Shown here: positions 17,280-25,992 of the stretch, in pieces
Layout of the letters: every line of letters begins with the position of its first letter
Numbering within the stretch: the first letter of the stretch is position 1
Made by a program: the position numbers and the translations under genes
Notes under the pieces: model-generated
Databases searched by the model: none
Seen by the model: the letters and a program-made list of their open reading frames with translations, nothing else
Told to the model about the DNA's origin: nothing
Assembly: GCA_045110675.1 (NCBI GenBank)
Contig: JBGCGJ010000073.1
Location: 1-42,274, forward strand
Reading direction: 5' to 3'
Length of the DNA stretch: 42,274 nt
Origin: JBALVT01 sp045110675
GTDB taxonomy: Bacteria > Pseudomonadota > Gammaproteobacteria > Pseudomonadales > Halieaceae

Positions 17280-18794
17280 ATGAGTGCCAACACCTTTTCA
17301 CACCTGTTCTATTTAGGCGATGTTCCTCGCGGAAAGTTGTCCGAGCGTATCCGAGAAATGCTGGTGGATAGAATACTGGGCGGCCAACACCCTCTGGATG
17401 CACCTCTGCCCTCCTCTCGCGGGCTCGCTATACAGCTCGGTGTTGCGCGCACAACGATTACGGAGGTGTATTCGGCGCTGGTTTCAGAGGGTTTGATCAT
17501 TTCAAAAGACCGCAGCGGATACTATATTTGTCCGGAGTATTACGCTTACAACAAGTTCGTAAAACGTGTCGATGTCGAGCAGACTCCAGGGCAAGCCACC
17601 GGTGACCGCCCCAATTGGGCGAGCAGGTTTCGGGTAAGGCCATCGACCCAGCGAAACATTTCCAAGCCCAATAACTGGCAGTCCTTTCCCTACAAATTTA
17701 TTAGCGGACAAATCGATTTTGATCAGTTTCCAATCCGCGAGTGGCGGGAGTGCTCGCGCCGCGCGCTTAGTCTGAACGCTTTTAAGAAGGGAGGATGCGA
17801 CAGCATTGGGGAGGATGACCCAGACCTGGTGGATCAAGTCCGCAAACGTTTATTGCCCCGCCGCGGTGTTATCGCCCAAGCCGACGAAATATTGGTTACG
17901 GTCGGCTCGCAAAATGCACTCTATATGATCGCCCGCCTACTGCTTAATCGCGACACAAAAGTAGCGATTGAGGCGCCGGGCTATCCCGATGCCAGAAACA
18001 TTTTCGATCTTCGCAGCGATAATCTTCTGCACATACCGGTCGACGAGCAAGGAATCGTGATCAATCATGATTTGGAATCTTGCGACTACGTCTATGTGAC
18101 ACCCAGTCATCAGGTTCCCACCACTGTCACGATGCCGCTGGCACGTCGCAAGCTACTTCTGGAGAAAGCCGCGGAGCATGATTTCGTTATATTTGAAGAC
18201 GATTACGAGTCCGAGGTCAATTTCGATTCAACCGCTTTACCGTCCTTGAAATCGATCGACCGAAATGATCGCGTCATTTATTTTTCCAGTGTTTCAAAAA
18301 CCCTGGCGCCGGGATTGCGAGTAGGTTATTTGGTCGCACCGCGCGAACTGATCAAGGAGGTGCGTTCACTTAGGCGATTAATGTTGCGACACGCGCCTAC
18401 CCACATCCAACAAACGCTTTCGTTATTTTTGGCGCAAGGCAGCTACGACACGCTCGCCAACAGACTAAAGGCAACCTACGAGCGCCGATGGCGAATGTTG
18501 CTGGAGGCGATTGATCGTCATTTACCCAGTTGCAAACCTTTTTCTGCACGAGGTGGCTCAACAGTTTGGATAAGGGGTCCAGCTAGTCTAGATTCTGTGC
18601 TATTAGCTAAGCACGCCGCTGAGGAAGGCATACTGATCGAACCCGGGGATATCTACTTTCCAGAAACGCAATGGCCATGCCCTTGGTTTAGATTGGGGTT
18701 CGCGTCAATCAAAGAATCGGACATCGACCCAGGCATTGAGAAACTTGCAGGGTTGCTTGATGGCGCAACGACTACGAATGGGACAACTGAATAA
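17280..18794 (+). CDS. tauR: MocR/TauR-type transcriptional regulator (GntR HTH fused to aminotransferase-like domain)
   Basis: A 504-aa MocR-family regulator. Residues about 15-85 form a GntR winged helix (LPSSRGLAIQLGVARTTITEVYSAL). The rest is a fold-type I aminotransferase-like domain with the PLP-lysine motif FSSVSKTLAPGLRVGYL and the preceding VIFEDDYESE. In this family a PLP-amine adduct controls DNA binding. Its place between xsc-pta and an aldehyde dehydrogenase for sulfoacetaldehyde makes it the likely taurine-responsive activator, as TauR is in alphaproteobacteria. The symbol is assigned by family and context, not by direct proof. It is 177 bp after pta, so it may have its own promoter. 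Confidence 0.82.
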   Translation: MSANTFSHLFYLGDVPRGKLSERIREMLVDRILGGQHPLDAPLPSSRGLAIQLGVARTTITEVYSALVSEGLIISKDRSGYYICPEYYAYNKFVKRVDVEQTPGQATGDRPNWASRFRVRPSTQRNISKPNNWQSFPYKFISGQIDFDQFPIREWRECSRRALSLNAFKKGGCDSIGEDDPDLVDQVRKRLLPRRGVIAQADEILVTVGSQNALYMIARLLLNRDTKVAIEAPGYPDARNIFDLRSDNLLHIPVDEQGIVINHDLESCDYVYVTPSHQVPTTVTMPLARRKLLLEKAAEHDFVIFEDDYESEVNFDSTALPSLKSIDRNDRVIYFSSVSKTLAPGLRVGYLVAPRELIKEVRSLRRLMLRHAPTHIQQTLSLFLAQGSYDTLANRLKATYERRWRMLLEAIDRHLPSCKPFSARGGSTVWIRGPASLDSVLLAKHAAEEGILIEPGDIYFPETQWPCPWFRLGFASIKESDIDPGIEKLAGLLDGATTTNGTTE

Positions 18795-18829
18795 CCGGCT
18801 TTCTGGCCCACGCACCGCTACTGTTGTTA

Positions 18830-18855
18830 ACGAGATTTATGCGATAATTTCTCGT
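18830..18855. promoter_or_regulatory. Inverted repeat between the regulator and aldehyde dehydrogenase genes
   Basis: ACGAGA (18830-18835) and TCTCGT (18850-18855) form a perfect 6-bp dyad across a 14-base AT-rich spacer. It is followed by a second small dyad, ACCCC (18910-18914) with GGGGT (18928-18932), just before the start of the next gene. Either could be an operator or leader hairpin; no U-tract follows, so they are not intrinsic terminators. Confidence 0.3.
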
Positions 18856-18953
18856 AGCCAAATTGATAACCGCTTTGTCTGAACGCAATATCTAAACTAA
18901 ACATCGAAAACCCCGCTGTCCAAAACTGGGGTAATAACACTTTCGGAGATCCC

Positions 18954-20375
18954 GTGGCACAAACGCAAGATGTACAAAACGACGCCGACGTCGTGGATGA
19001 ATTATTCGCTCGCGCAAGAGTCGCGCAAATCGCTTTTGAGGGAGCGGGAAGCCAGCAAACTTACGATCGTGCTGTGCAGGGCGCCGCCTGGGCAGTGATG
19101 GAGCCAGCGCGCAACGCCGAGCTGTCGCAACTGGCCGTCGACAGTACCGGTCTTGGAAACGTAGCGGACAAAATGACCAAGAACCACCGCAAAACCCTGG
19201 GCTTGCTCCGCGACCTTAGAGAGGCAAAAAGTTACGGTGAAATTGGTTTCAGCCAGGTCAGCGGCATCACAGAGATCGCCAGACCCATGGGCGTCATCGG
19301 CGCAGTCGTGCCCTCTACCAATCCAATTGCGACCCCACTAAACAACATTATAAACGCGCTAAAGTGCGGCAACGCCATTGTGGTCGCGCCATCTCCAAAG
19401 GGAATTCCGGGCTGTAGCAAATTACTCGAGTATGTTCACGCTGAATTCGACAAGGCGAATCTCCCTCGCGACTTGGTTCAGATGCTGCCGGGTGCGGCGT
19501 CCAAGTCGAAAACACAACGGCTGATGGAGCTCGCTGATTTGGTGGTTGTCACGGGCAGTCAGGACAATGTCCGTCGAGCCTACGAATCGGGCACACCGGC
19601 GATTGGCGTCGGGGCGGGCAATGTCTGCGTCATCGTAGATGAATCCGCAAATCTCTCCGACGCCGCTCAGAAAATTGCACAATCAAAAACATTCGACAAC
19701 GCCACCTCTTGTTCATCTGAAAATGCCTTGATTGCCGTCGATAGCATTTACGATCAGTTGGTCGCCGAACTCGACGCAGCGGGTGGCCGATTAATCACCG
19801 GCTCGCAAGCGCAGCGCCTGAAAGAAACAATGTTCGTAAACGGCCAAATTCAGCGCGATGTGATCGCTCAAGATCTTAATCGGGTTGTAGCTTCCGCTGG
19901 CATTGAGGTTGAACGCCCGGATTCGGCCAGGTTTTTAGTTATCGAAGGTTCGGGCATTGGCGTGGATCACCCCGAATCTGGAGAAAAGCTCTCACTGGTC
20001 CTCACATTGTTTCGAGTAAACGATTTCAATGCCGCCAAAAACACGGCTCGAGATCTTCTCAACTTTCAAGGTGCAGGGCATTCTATTGGACTGCATTCCA
20101 CCAATGATTCTCGAGCCCTGGAGATGGGCGCTGAATTGCCCGTGTGCCGCGTGATTGTTAACCAGGCACACACATTTGCAACGGGAGGTTCCTTTAGCAA
20201 CGGATTACCCTTCTCTCTGACGATGGGTTGCGGCAGTTGGGGTGGGAACTCTATAGACGATAACCTGAACTACAAGCATTTTATGAACGTCACCAAAGTC
20301 GTTCGTGAAACCCCTATTAACGAACCGACGGTTGAAGAAATGTTGGGTGACTATTGGGAGATAGCCGGCCGGTAA
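18954..20375 (+). CDS. sauS: CoA-acylating sulfoacetaldehyde dehydrogenase (SauS-like)
   Basis: A 473-aa aldehyde dehydrogenase of the CoA-acylating branch (EutE/AdhE N-domain type). It interconverts an aldehyde plus CoA with the acyl-CoA using NAD(P). Catalytic Cys253 lies in NATSCSSEN; the cofactor-binding regions are VPSTNPIATPLNNIINALKCGN and VTGSQDNVRRAYESG. In this gene neighbourhood the aldehyde is most likely sulfoacetaldehyde, as in SauS of sulfoacetate-degrading bacteria. It could let the cell divert sulfoacetaldehyde to sulfoacetyl-CoA or feed sulfoacetate-derived carbon into Xsc. No CoA ligase partner (SauT) is in the window. The start is GTG with CGGAGA ending 4 nt upstream. Confidence 0.83.
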   Translation: MAQTQDVQNDADVVDELFARARVAQIAFEGAGSQQTYDRAVQGAAWAVMEPARNAELSQLAVDSTGLGNVADKMTKNHRKTLGLLRDLREAKSYGEIGFSQVSGITEIARPMGVIGAVVPSTNPIATPLNNIINALKCGNAIVVAPSPKGIPGCSKLLEYVHAEFDKANLPRDLVQMLPGAASKSKTQRLMELADLVVVTGSQDNVRRAYESGTPAIGVGAGNVCVIVDESANLSDAAQKIAQSKTFDNATSCSSENALIAVDSIYDQLVAELDAAGGRLITGSQAQRLKETMFVNGQIQRDVIAQDLNRVVASAGIEVERPDSARFLVIEGSGIGVDHPESGEKLSLVLTLFRVNDFNAAKNTARDLLNFQGAGHSIGLHSTNDSRALEMGAELPVCRVIVNQAHTFATGGSFSNGLPFSLTMGCGSWGGNSIDDNLNYKHFMNVTKVVRETPINEPTVEEMLGDYWEIAGR

Positions 20376-20735
20376 GGATATTCTTGGTTAACCGACCACG
20401 GCTGAGAAGTATTCTTACCGGCAATACTCTGATGGCTTATCGATCGGCAATAGTTAACAAACAATCACGTTGAATTAATTCCAGATCGGCATAGCATAGC
20501 AAGCCATATTCGTTTACGAGACCCTTGATGAAATATTTGCTTCCCACCGTTATCACCTTTATCACAGCGCACAGGGCACACCTGCGCCTGTCGATTGTGG
20601 GTAAGTATATGGGCAGCTCTGTATTTACCCGTTTCGTAAACACGCATTGCATTCATAACAACGACAAGAAAGATCCATTGACCTGACGAATTCTCTATTT
20701 TTAGGAAGGTTTTCTAGATAAAGCCTTCCGGATGT
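20376..20735. other. Noncoding leader/intergenic stretch before the ABC exporter
   Basis: About 360 bp between the aldehyde dehydrogenase and the terminator at 20741. Two short overlapping open frames on the minus strand (20437-20656) show no recognisable protein. A hairpin GGAAGG (20704-20709) with CCTTCC (20724-20729) lies near its right end. No other structure or gene could be supported. Confidence 0.45.
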
Positions 20736-20774
20736 AAAAAACCCCGGTAGGCATCGTCCACCGGGGTTTTTTTA
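20736..20774. terminator. Strong bidirectional rho-independent terminator
   Basis: ACCCCGGT (20741-20748) pairs perfectly with ACCGGGGT (20760-20767) over an 11-base loop. An A-run on the left and a run of seven T on the right make it functional on both strands. It ends only about 45 bp before the ATG of the ABC exporter, which leaves little space for a promoter downstream of it. Confidence 0.9.
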
Positions 20775-20820
20775 TGCCCTAAAAAAGGTGGTGACTAGCT
20801 CAAGGATGACTGAGGTAAAG

Positions 20821-22728
20821 ATGTTCCAATTAAAATTTATGGCCAATCCCATGCGGCAAAAGCGCGAGTTCCTCGCCATTACCGATGTCGGGCCGCAAGC
20901 AGTGCCCGCAGAGCTCGGGATAGAGTTCGCGAAAATTCAAGAGGAATCACCCGAAGTACTCATGAGCGGGTCTTTCTGGTGGGATTTTATTCGCACGTAT
21001 AAGAAACACATCAGCCTGCTGGTGTTGGGCAAGACCGCGATGACCGTGCTTATTCTCGCAGCGGTTCTGGCCAGCCAGTATCTGCTGGCCGAATCAAACA
21101 GTGCTACCACCGCCGCTTTGTTGCTTGTCATCTACGCAATCGCCTTGCTCACCAGGGCGGCTGTCAATGCCTGGAGTTCGCTACTACAAAGCCAATTGCT
21201 GGTGTGTACCCGAACCTTTGTCACCCTGCGAATGAATGTGAAGCTGCTGAAAATGGGGCAGTTATCTTCCGCCGATTTCTCCACGGGTAATTTGAAAACC
21301 CTGGTATCTTCAGACGTTTATCGAATCGCCGACCTCCTTCATTCCGTAGCTCGCAACGGCGTTCCCTGTTTGTTGGGCTTGCTCATTTTAGGTCCGGTGA
21401 TCGTTGCAAATATGGGCTTACCGGGTGTAATCGCCATGGTTGTCGGATTTGGTGCCATGCCACTCGCGTTCTATCTTGGAAAATACGTCCACCTTAAAGA
21501 GCGTCTAATTAAAGACGAAGAAGACGAGCTGTCCACCATTGTCGGGGAGTGGGTGAGCAATGTACGCCTGCTGCGGTTCTTAGGCTGGGAAGCGTTGATG
21601 CAACGCAAGGTGGCCTCACACTTGCGGCAACTGATGTTGGAGGCCACCAAGCAGCACGCGGTCAACCTGATGAACTTTGGCATCAGCGTCAGCTGGTGGT
21701 TGTTTCCAATCATCGCACTGATTTGGGCCAATCAGTATTGGGGTACGAACGATGACTTAGTCGACTTGTTTGCCAGTGTTTGGATGCTAAACCATATCAC
21801 CCTGTACATCCGCTGGTTGCCGACCTTGTTTATCGAATACGCCTCTGCTGCGGCCTGTGTCAGCAGGATAAATGCGCTTACTGAGCATCGCGATATCAGT
21901 GACGATTTGCTGGAGCACTACCCTCAATCCGTAGTCGGAGCAAAAGCTACAGAGGTTCGCTTCGACAATGTCAGTTTTCACTACGACCAGGTCGGTTCCC
22001 CCGAGGTGCTGCGCGATATTTCCTTGTCATTGTCGTTGGCCGAGCAAGTCAGTCTTATCGGCAAGGTGGGTGCAGGGAAATCAACCCTGTTAAAACTGCT
22101 CTGCGCGGAGATAAAGCCGACGTCAGGAACGATCACCGTGTTTTTCGACAACGGCGTAGCCGCCAACTTGTGGCACGAAAATATCTACCAGCAGTTTCGC
22201 GCGCAACTGGGATACATGCCGCAAGAGGCCTATCTATCGAATACCAGTCTGGCGATCAATATTTCACTGACAACTGATCTCGATAACGCCGACCTGATGC
22301 AGTCCATTCGCCTGGCAGAACTCGAAGCTGATATTGCCCACTGGGAGGCAGGTGTAAATGAAGAGGTGGGCGAAACCGGTGTCAATTTGTCCGGCGGACA
22401 AAAACAGCGCGTCAACCTTGCCAGAGCCTTGTACTCCGGTCGCCGTTATTTGGTTTTGGATGACCCCCTCAGCGCCGTAGACAGCGATACGGAGGCAGCT
22501 CTAATGGAAAGCCTGCGCACGATACCTGAAGGTTTTATGCTCTGTAGCCACAGGCTGAACGAACTGCAGCAGACACAGCGGCTACTCGTGTTGGACGATG
22601 GCCAGATTATCGAAGACGGCGATCCGAAAATCCTGATGAGCGACCCGAATTCTGAATTCACCCGGCACCTGAACGCCGGAGAGTTTGACATAGACGAGGG
22701 CCCATCAGATGGCCAGCGTAAGGAGTAA
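20821..22728 (+). CDS. ABC exporter half A: TMD-NBD with ABCC NBD1-like motifs
   Basis: A membrane permease fused to an ATPase, about 635 aa. Six hydrophobic helices lie in residues about 60-340 (for example AMTVLILAAVLASQYLLA). The NBD has Walker A GKVGAGKST near residue 414, signature LSGGQKQR near 523, Walker B YLVLDDPLSAVD near 545 and the H-loop SHRL near 577. The residue after the Walker B Asp is Asp, not the catalytic Glu, so this site is likely slow, as in ABCC NBD1. I chose ATG 20821 because GAGG sits 5 nt upstream; GTG 20788 and ATG 20806 are alternatives. It pairs with the next gene, 5 bp downstream. The cargo is unknown. Confidence 0.88.
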   Translation: MFQLKFMANPMRQKREFLAITDVGPQAVPAELGIEFAKIQEESPEVLMSGSFWWDFIRTYKKHISLLVLGKTAMTVLILAAVLASQYLLAESNSATTAALLLVIYAIALLTRAAVNAWSSLLQSQLLVCTRTFVTLRMNVKLLKMGQLSSADFSTGNLKTLVSSDVYRIADLLHSVARNGVPCLLGLLILGPVIVANMGLPGVIAMVVGFGAMPLAFYLGKYVHLKERLIKDEEDELSTIVGEWVSNVRLLRFLGWEALMQRKVASHLRQLMLEATKQHAVNLMNFGISVSWWLFPIIALIWANQYWGTNDDLVDLFASVWMLNHITLYIRWLPTLFIEYASAAACVSRINALTEHRDISDDLLEHYPQSVVGAKATEVRFDNVSFHYDQVGSPEVLRDISLSLSLAEQVSLIGKVGAGKSTLLKLLCAEIKPTSGTITVFFDNGVAANLWHENIYQQFRAQLGYMPQEAYLSNTSLAINISLTTDLDNADLMQSIRLAELEADIAHWEAGVNEEVGETGVNLSGGQKQRVNLARALYSGRRYLVLDDPLSAVDSDTEAALMESLRTIPEGFMLCSHRLNELQQTQRLLVLDDGQIIEDGDPKILMSDPNSEFTRHLNAGEFDIDEGPSDGQRKE

Positions 22729-22733
22729 GCACA

Positions 22734-24524
22734 GTGGACCATAAAAACTTTGTCACCGCAGAGGAAGTCTCTGCCGAGCAAAACAACTTCCGAACCATGG
22801 TGCGTTTCGCCTCCAGCCTCACCCTGCTGAGAAAAATCTTGCTGCCTACGCTGTTGATCATTTTGATTGCGGCGGCGCTGCCCTCTTACTTTCTTTGGTT
22901 TCTGGGAGAGATGTTGTCCTGCACACCCGATGAAAGCTGCACGGCCGGCCACGACCTGTTCGGTTTGACATTTACGCTGCCAGCCACCCTACCCTCTCTG
23001 GTGCTTATCACTTTGCTGGCAATGCTGTTCCGCGTGGCCGCGTGGATGTTGTTTGAGCTCACCGGGCATTGGTCCACCCAGTCTATTCAGGGCGACATGA
23101 TGCGCTCGATCTCCGGTGTACGCACGACGTTTTTCGATGAAAATCCTTCGGGCCGTTTGATCAACCGCCTGCTCGGCGACTTCGGCATGCTACGCTTTGA
23201 GGGGGTAATGTCTATCGGCGATACTCTCGGCGGTTTGGCTGAGGTCATTTGCGTCGGCGTATTGATAATGCTGGTGAACCCGGTGGCGGGTCTACTGATC
23301 ATTCCGGTGATATTTTTATACTTTGCCCTGCAACTTCAGCTCGCGCCCATGATGAGCCATGCCAGGGAATTGCGCGCAGTAAAAATTGGGGAAGCCTTAC
23401 ACCGCGAGACCGACCTAATTGAAGGACGCACCATTTTTACCCTGTACCACCGGCAAAAGAATCTGTTGAGCCGAATACACAAGGCCTTTGGCGATTCCAT
23501 AAACATTCAATTGTTCTACTGCCGAGTGATGAGTTGGGGCATGCTATGGATGGGTATCATTTCTGCACTCTACGCGATTACGGTGTACACCTTCATTGTT
23601 TACGGTCTGCACGCAGGCTTAATCAGCACTACTCTGGCCGCAGTTATTATCACAGCGGTGTTCAACCTCAACCATGTTTTCTTTGGGCTGGCCTGGGATA
23701 TGTCGTTTCTCGCGGAATCTGCCTCCCATGCGCGGCGGGCCTTTTTCATGGTAGACCTGCCCAATGAAACAAGCCAGGAATCCAAGATACACCCCGGAGG
23801 TCCGGCTCCATCAAAAGCCCTGGCGGGCGATATTGAATTTGACGCCTACAGCATGTCCTATCGAGAAGAACTGCCCCTCATACTCAATAATTTTAGCGTG
23901 ACCATCCCGGCTGGGAAAAAAGTGGGTATCGTGGGCAGAACAGGAGCTGGAAAATCCAGTGTAATGCAGGCGCTGTTTCGTATGGTTTACCACCACAGCG
24001 GCGATATCAAAATCGGCGGGGAATCTATATTTGCGGTGGATGTCAATTGCGTGCGCGCTCACTTTGGCGTCGTGCCTCAGGATCCTTATCTGTTCTCTGG
24101 CACAATTCGCTTTAATCTGATGGGAGATCTGAAAAACGCCACGGACGCACAGCTCAGGGCGGCACTGCGCACAGTAGACCTCCCGGTTGACCTCGATGCC
24201 CCTGTGCTGGAGGGCGGCAAGGACTACAGTGTTGGAGAGCGGCAGCTTCTGTGCCTGGCTCGATTGATATTACTGGATAAACAATACATCTTAATGGACG
24301 AGCCAACCAGTTCCCTGGACCGTAAAACCGATGAACAAATACAGCGCTTGATGCAAACTGTTTTGGCGAATAAAACGGTCATCACCATTGCCCACCGGTT
24401 AGAGAGCCTGGATCGATATGACCTGATATTGGAGATGTCCAAGGGCAAGTTGCTGCGCCAGGGCTTGCCCAGTGATTTGATACCGACAATAAAACCAACA
24501 ACCACTGACAACATTCTGGCCTGA
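22734..24524 (+). CDS. ABC exporter half B: TMD-NBD with ABCC NBD2-like motifs
   Basis: The second half-transporter of 596 aa. It starts at GTG 22734 with AAGGAG 9 nt upstream. Six helices occupy residues about 35-330; the first external loop carries SCTPDESCTAG with two cysteines that could pair. The NBD has Walker A GRTGAGKSS near 401, Walker B ILMDEPTSSLD near 520 with the catalytic Glu, and H-loop IAHRLESL. The signature is altered to YSVGERQLLCLAR instead of LSGGQ, very close to the FSVGQRQL of ABCC NBD2. With half A it should form one competent and one degenerate ATP site. The substrate is unknown. Confidence 0.9.
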   Translation: MDHKNFVTAEEVSAEQNNFRTMVRFASSLTLLRKILLPTLLIILIAAALPSYFLWFLGEMLSCTPDESCTAGHDLFGLTFTLPATLPSLVLITLLAMLFRVAAWMLFELTGHWSTQSIQGDMMRSISGVRTTFFDENPSGRLINRLLGDFGMLRFEGVMSIGDTLGGLAEVICVGVLIMLVNPVAGLLIIPVIFLYFALQLQLAPMMSHARELRAVKIGEALHRETDLIEGRTIFTLYHRQKNLLSRIHKAFGDSINIQLFYCRVMSWGMLWMGIISALYAITVYTFIVYGLHAGLISTTLAAVIITAVFNLNHVFFGLAWDMSFLAESASHARRAFFMVDLPNETSQESKIHPGGPAPSKALAGDIEFDAYSMSYREELPLILNNFSVTIPAGKKVGIVGRTGAGKSSVMQALFRMVYHHSGDIKIGGESIFAVDVNCVRAHFGVVPQDPYLFSGTIRFNLMGDLKNATDAQLRAALRTVDLPVDLDAPVLEGGKDYSVGERQLLCLARLILLDKQYILMDEPTSSLDRKTDEQIQRLMQTVLANKTVITIAHRLESLDRYDLILEMSKGKLLRQGLPSDLIPTIKPTTTDNILA

Positions 24525-24611
24525 TCAACTCAAGGGTGTCATGGGATCCAGTTGCCTGTGTGAAGTAAAAAAATATGCTATTTGACACAGTACGCAGGGA
24601 AGCACCTGCCG

Positions 24612-24617
24612 TATAAT
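24612..24617 (+). promoter_or_regulatory. Perfect -10 box (TATAAT) upstream of the diguanylate cyclase gene
   Basis: TATAAT at 24612-24617 would start transcription near 24623, giving a leader of about 45 nt to the start at 24670. A TTGACA exists at 24582-24587 but the 24-bp spacing is too long for a sigma-70 pair, so the -35 element is unclear. It supports the downstream start choice, because a start at 24628 would leave almost no leader. Confidence 0.4.
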
Positions 24618-24669
24618 CTATATCGCCTTGGCTAAGCAGAAATCGATCACAAGGCCTGAGGAGATTGGA

Positions 24670-25983
24670 TTGGATCAGAAAAAGATATTGGCCGTTGATG
24701 ATGATATCACCACGACCATGCTGGTAGAGGCGATGTTCTCAGAGCGTGGATACCAGGTTTTCTCAGCGTCTGGTGGTGCCGAGGCGCTTGATAAAATCGT
24801 TGAGATTCAGCCGGATATTATTCTGCTGGACATTATGATGCCGGAGATGGACGGCTACGAAACCTGCAAACGCATCAAAGCCATCAGCGATTTCACCTAC
24901 ACTCCAATCATCATGCTGACCTCATCCGACAATGTCGAAGCGGTTGAGAACGCCTACGCCAGTGGCGCGTCGGACTTCATCTGCAAGCCCGTCAACTGGC
25001 CAATCCTCTTTCACCGGGTAGATTACGCGCTGCGAGCCGCCCGTGCCTTCGCCAGCGAGAATCAGGCGGCTATGCTCAGCCGGGCCATCGACGTTTCACC
25101 TAGTGAGATTCTAATTTGTCACCGCCAGTCGCTAAAAATTCTAAACGCGAATACCAGCGCGAAAGACAATCTGGGTTATTCAAGGGACGCGTTGAATGCG
25201 CTGTCATTCCACGATATCGCGGCTATCTCGAGTCCAAATCGGCTCGACGACAGCCTATTGAACCTGGAAGAAGGTGAGCAAGTCAGTCTCACCGTGGACA
25301 TGCTGCGCGCCGACGGCACTAACTATCCGGCCGAAGGTTTCGTGATCCACTCTTGTGAGGAGAGCAGTCAGTGCTACATTGGCATTTTTCAAGATATCAG
25401 CGAGCGGAAGCAGGCTGAAGAAGAACTGCATCGAATGGCCTTTTACGATGTCTTGACAGGGCTTCCCAACCGCCGGTTGTTCCAGGAACACGTGGAACGA
25501 GCACTTGATTTAGCCAAGCGCAGAGGTGTGCACTGTGCTATATGCGTGATGGATCTGGACGGCTTCAAACGAATCAATGATACCTTAGGCCACAAGGTGG
25601 GAGATTTACTACTCAAGGAAATCTCCCATAGGCTCAACGGCTTGCTACGTAAAACAGACCTGGTGGCGTATGAAGCTTCGACCGACGCACTTGCTTCCCA
25701 GAATCAGATAGCAAGACTCGGTGGCGATGAATTTATTTTGTTGTTAACGGAACTGGACGATGCAAATTCAGTTCAGCGCGTCGCTGAAAGAGTGCTAAAA
25801 GAAGTTGCTCAACCCTATACAGTGGATAACGCCGAGCTAACTATCACCTGTTCCATTGGCATAGCACTCTACCCGGAAAATGGCGCCACATTAGATGAAC
25901 TAATGACCGATGCCGATACCGCAATGTACCAGGCGAAACAGGCGGGGAAAAACAATTATGCCTTCGCTGGATCTAGTGAATGA
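24670..25983 (+). CDS. REC-PAS-GGDEF response regulator / diguanylate cyclase
   Basis: About 437 aa. Residues 1-125 are a receiver domain with phospho-acceptor Asp54 in LLDIMMPEMDG and Lys in CKPVNWP. A PAS domain follows (about 140-260, ending GIFQDISERKQAEEELHRMAF). The C-terminal GGDEF domain has an intact active site at residues 351-355 (RLGGDEF), so it should make cyclic di-GMP. The inhibitory-site-like RKTD is separated from GGDEF by about 14 extra residues. I chose TTG 24670 since GAGGAG lies 6 nt upstream; a TTG at 24628 is the alternative. The gene is followed 9 bp later by the putative selenoprotein, so the two probably form one operon. Confidence 0.88.
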   Translation: MDQKKILAVDDDITTTMLVEAMFSERGYQVFSASGGAEALDKIVEIQPDIILLDIMMPEMDGYETCKRIKAISDFTYTPIIMLTSSDNVEAVENAYASGASDFICKPVNWPILFHRVDYALRAARAFASENQAAMLSRAIDVSPSEILICHRQSLKILNANTSAKDNLGYSRDALNALSFHDIAAISSPNRLDDSLLNLEEGEQVSLTVDMLRADGTNYPAEGFVIHSCEESSQCYIGIFQDISERKQAEEELHRMAFYDVLTGLPNRRLFQEHVERALDLAKRRGVHCAICVMDLDGFKRINDTLGHKVGDLLLKEISHRLNGLLRKTDLVAYEASTDALASQNQIARLGGDEFILLLTELDDANSVQRVAERVLKEVAQPYTVDNAELTITCSIGIALYPENGATLDELMTDADTAMYQAKQAGKNNYAFAGSSE

Positions 25984-25992
25984 GGTCGATCC

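Noticed and set aside
20437..20656. Two overlapping short open frames on the minus strand (71 and 63 aa)
   Set aside because: Low complexity of evidence: no family resemblance, no clear start signal, and they overlap each other in different frames.
24582..24617. TTGACA and TATAAT as a sigma-70 pair
   Set aside because: The spacing is 24 bp, too long for a functional pair; only the -10 box is kept as tentative.
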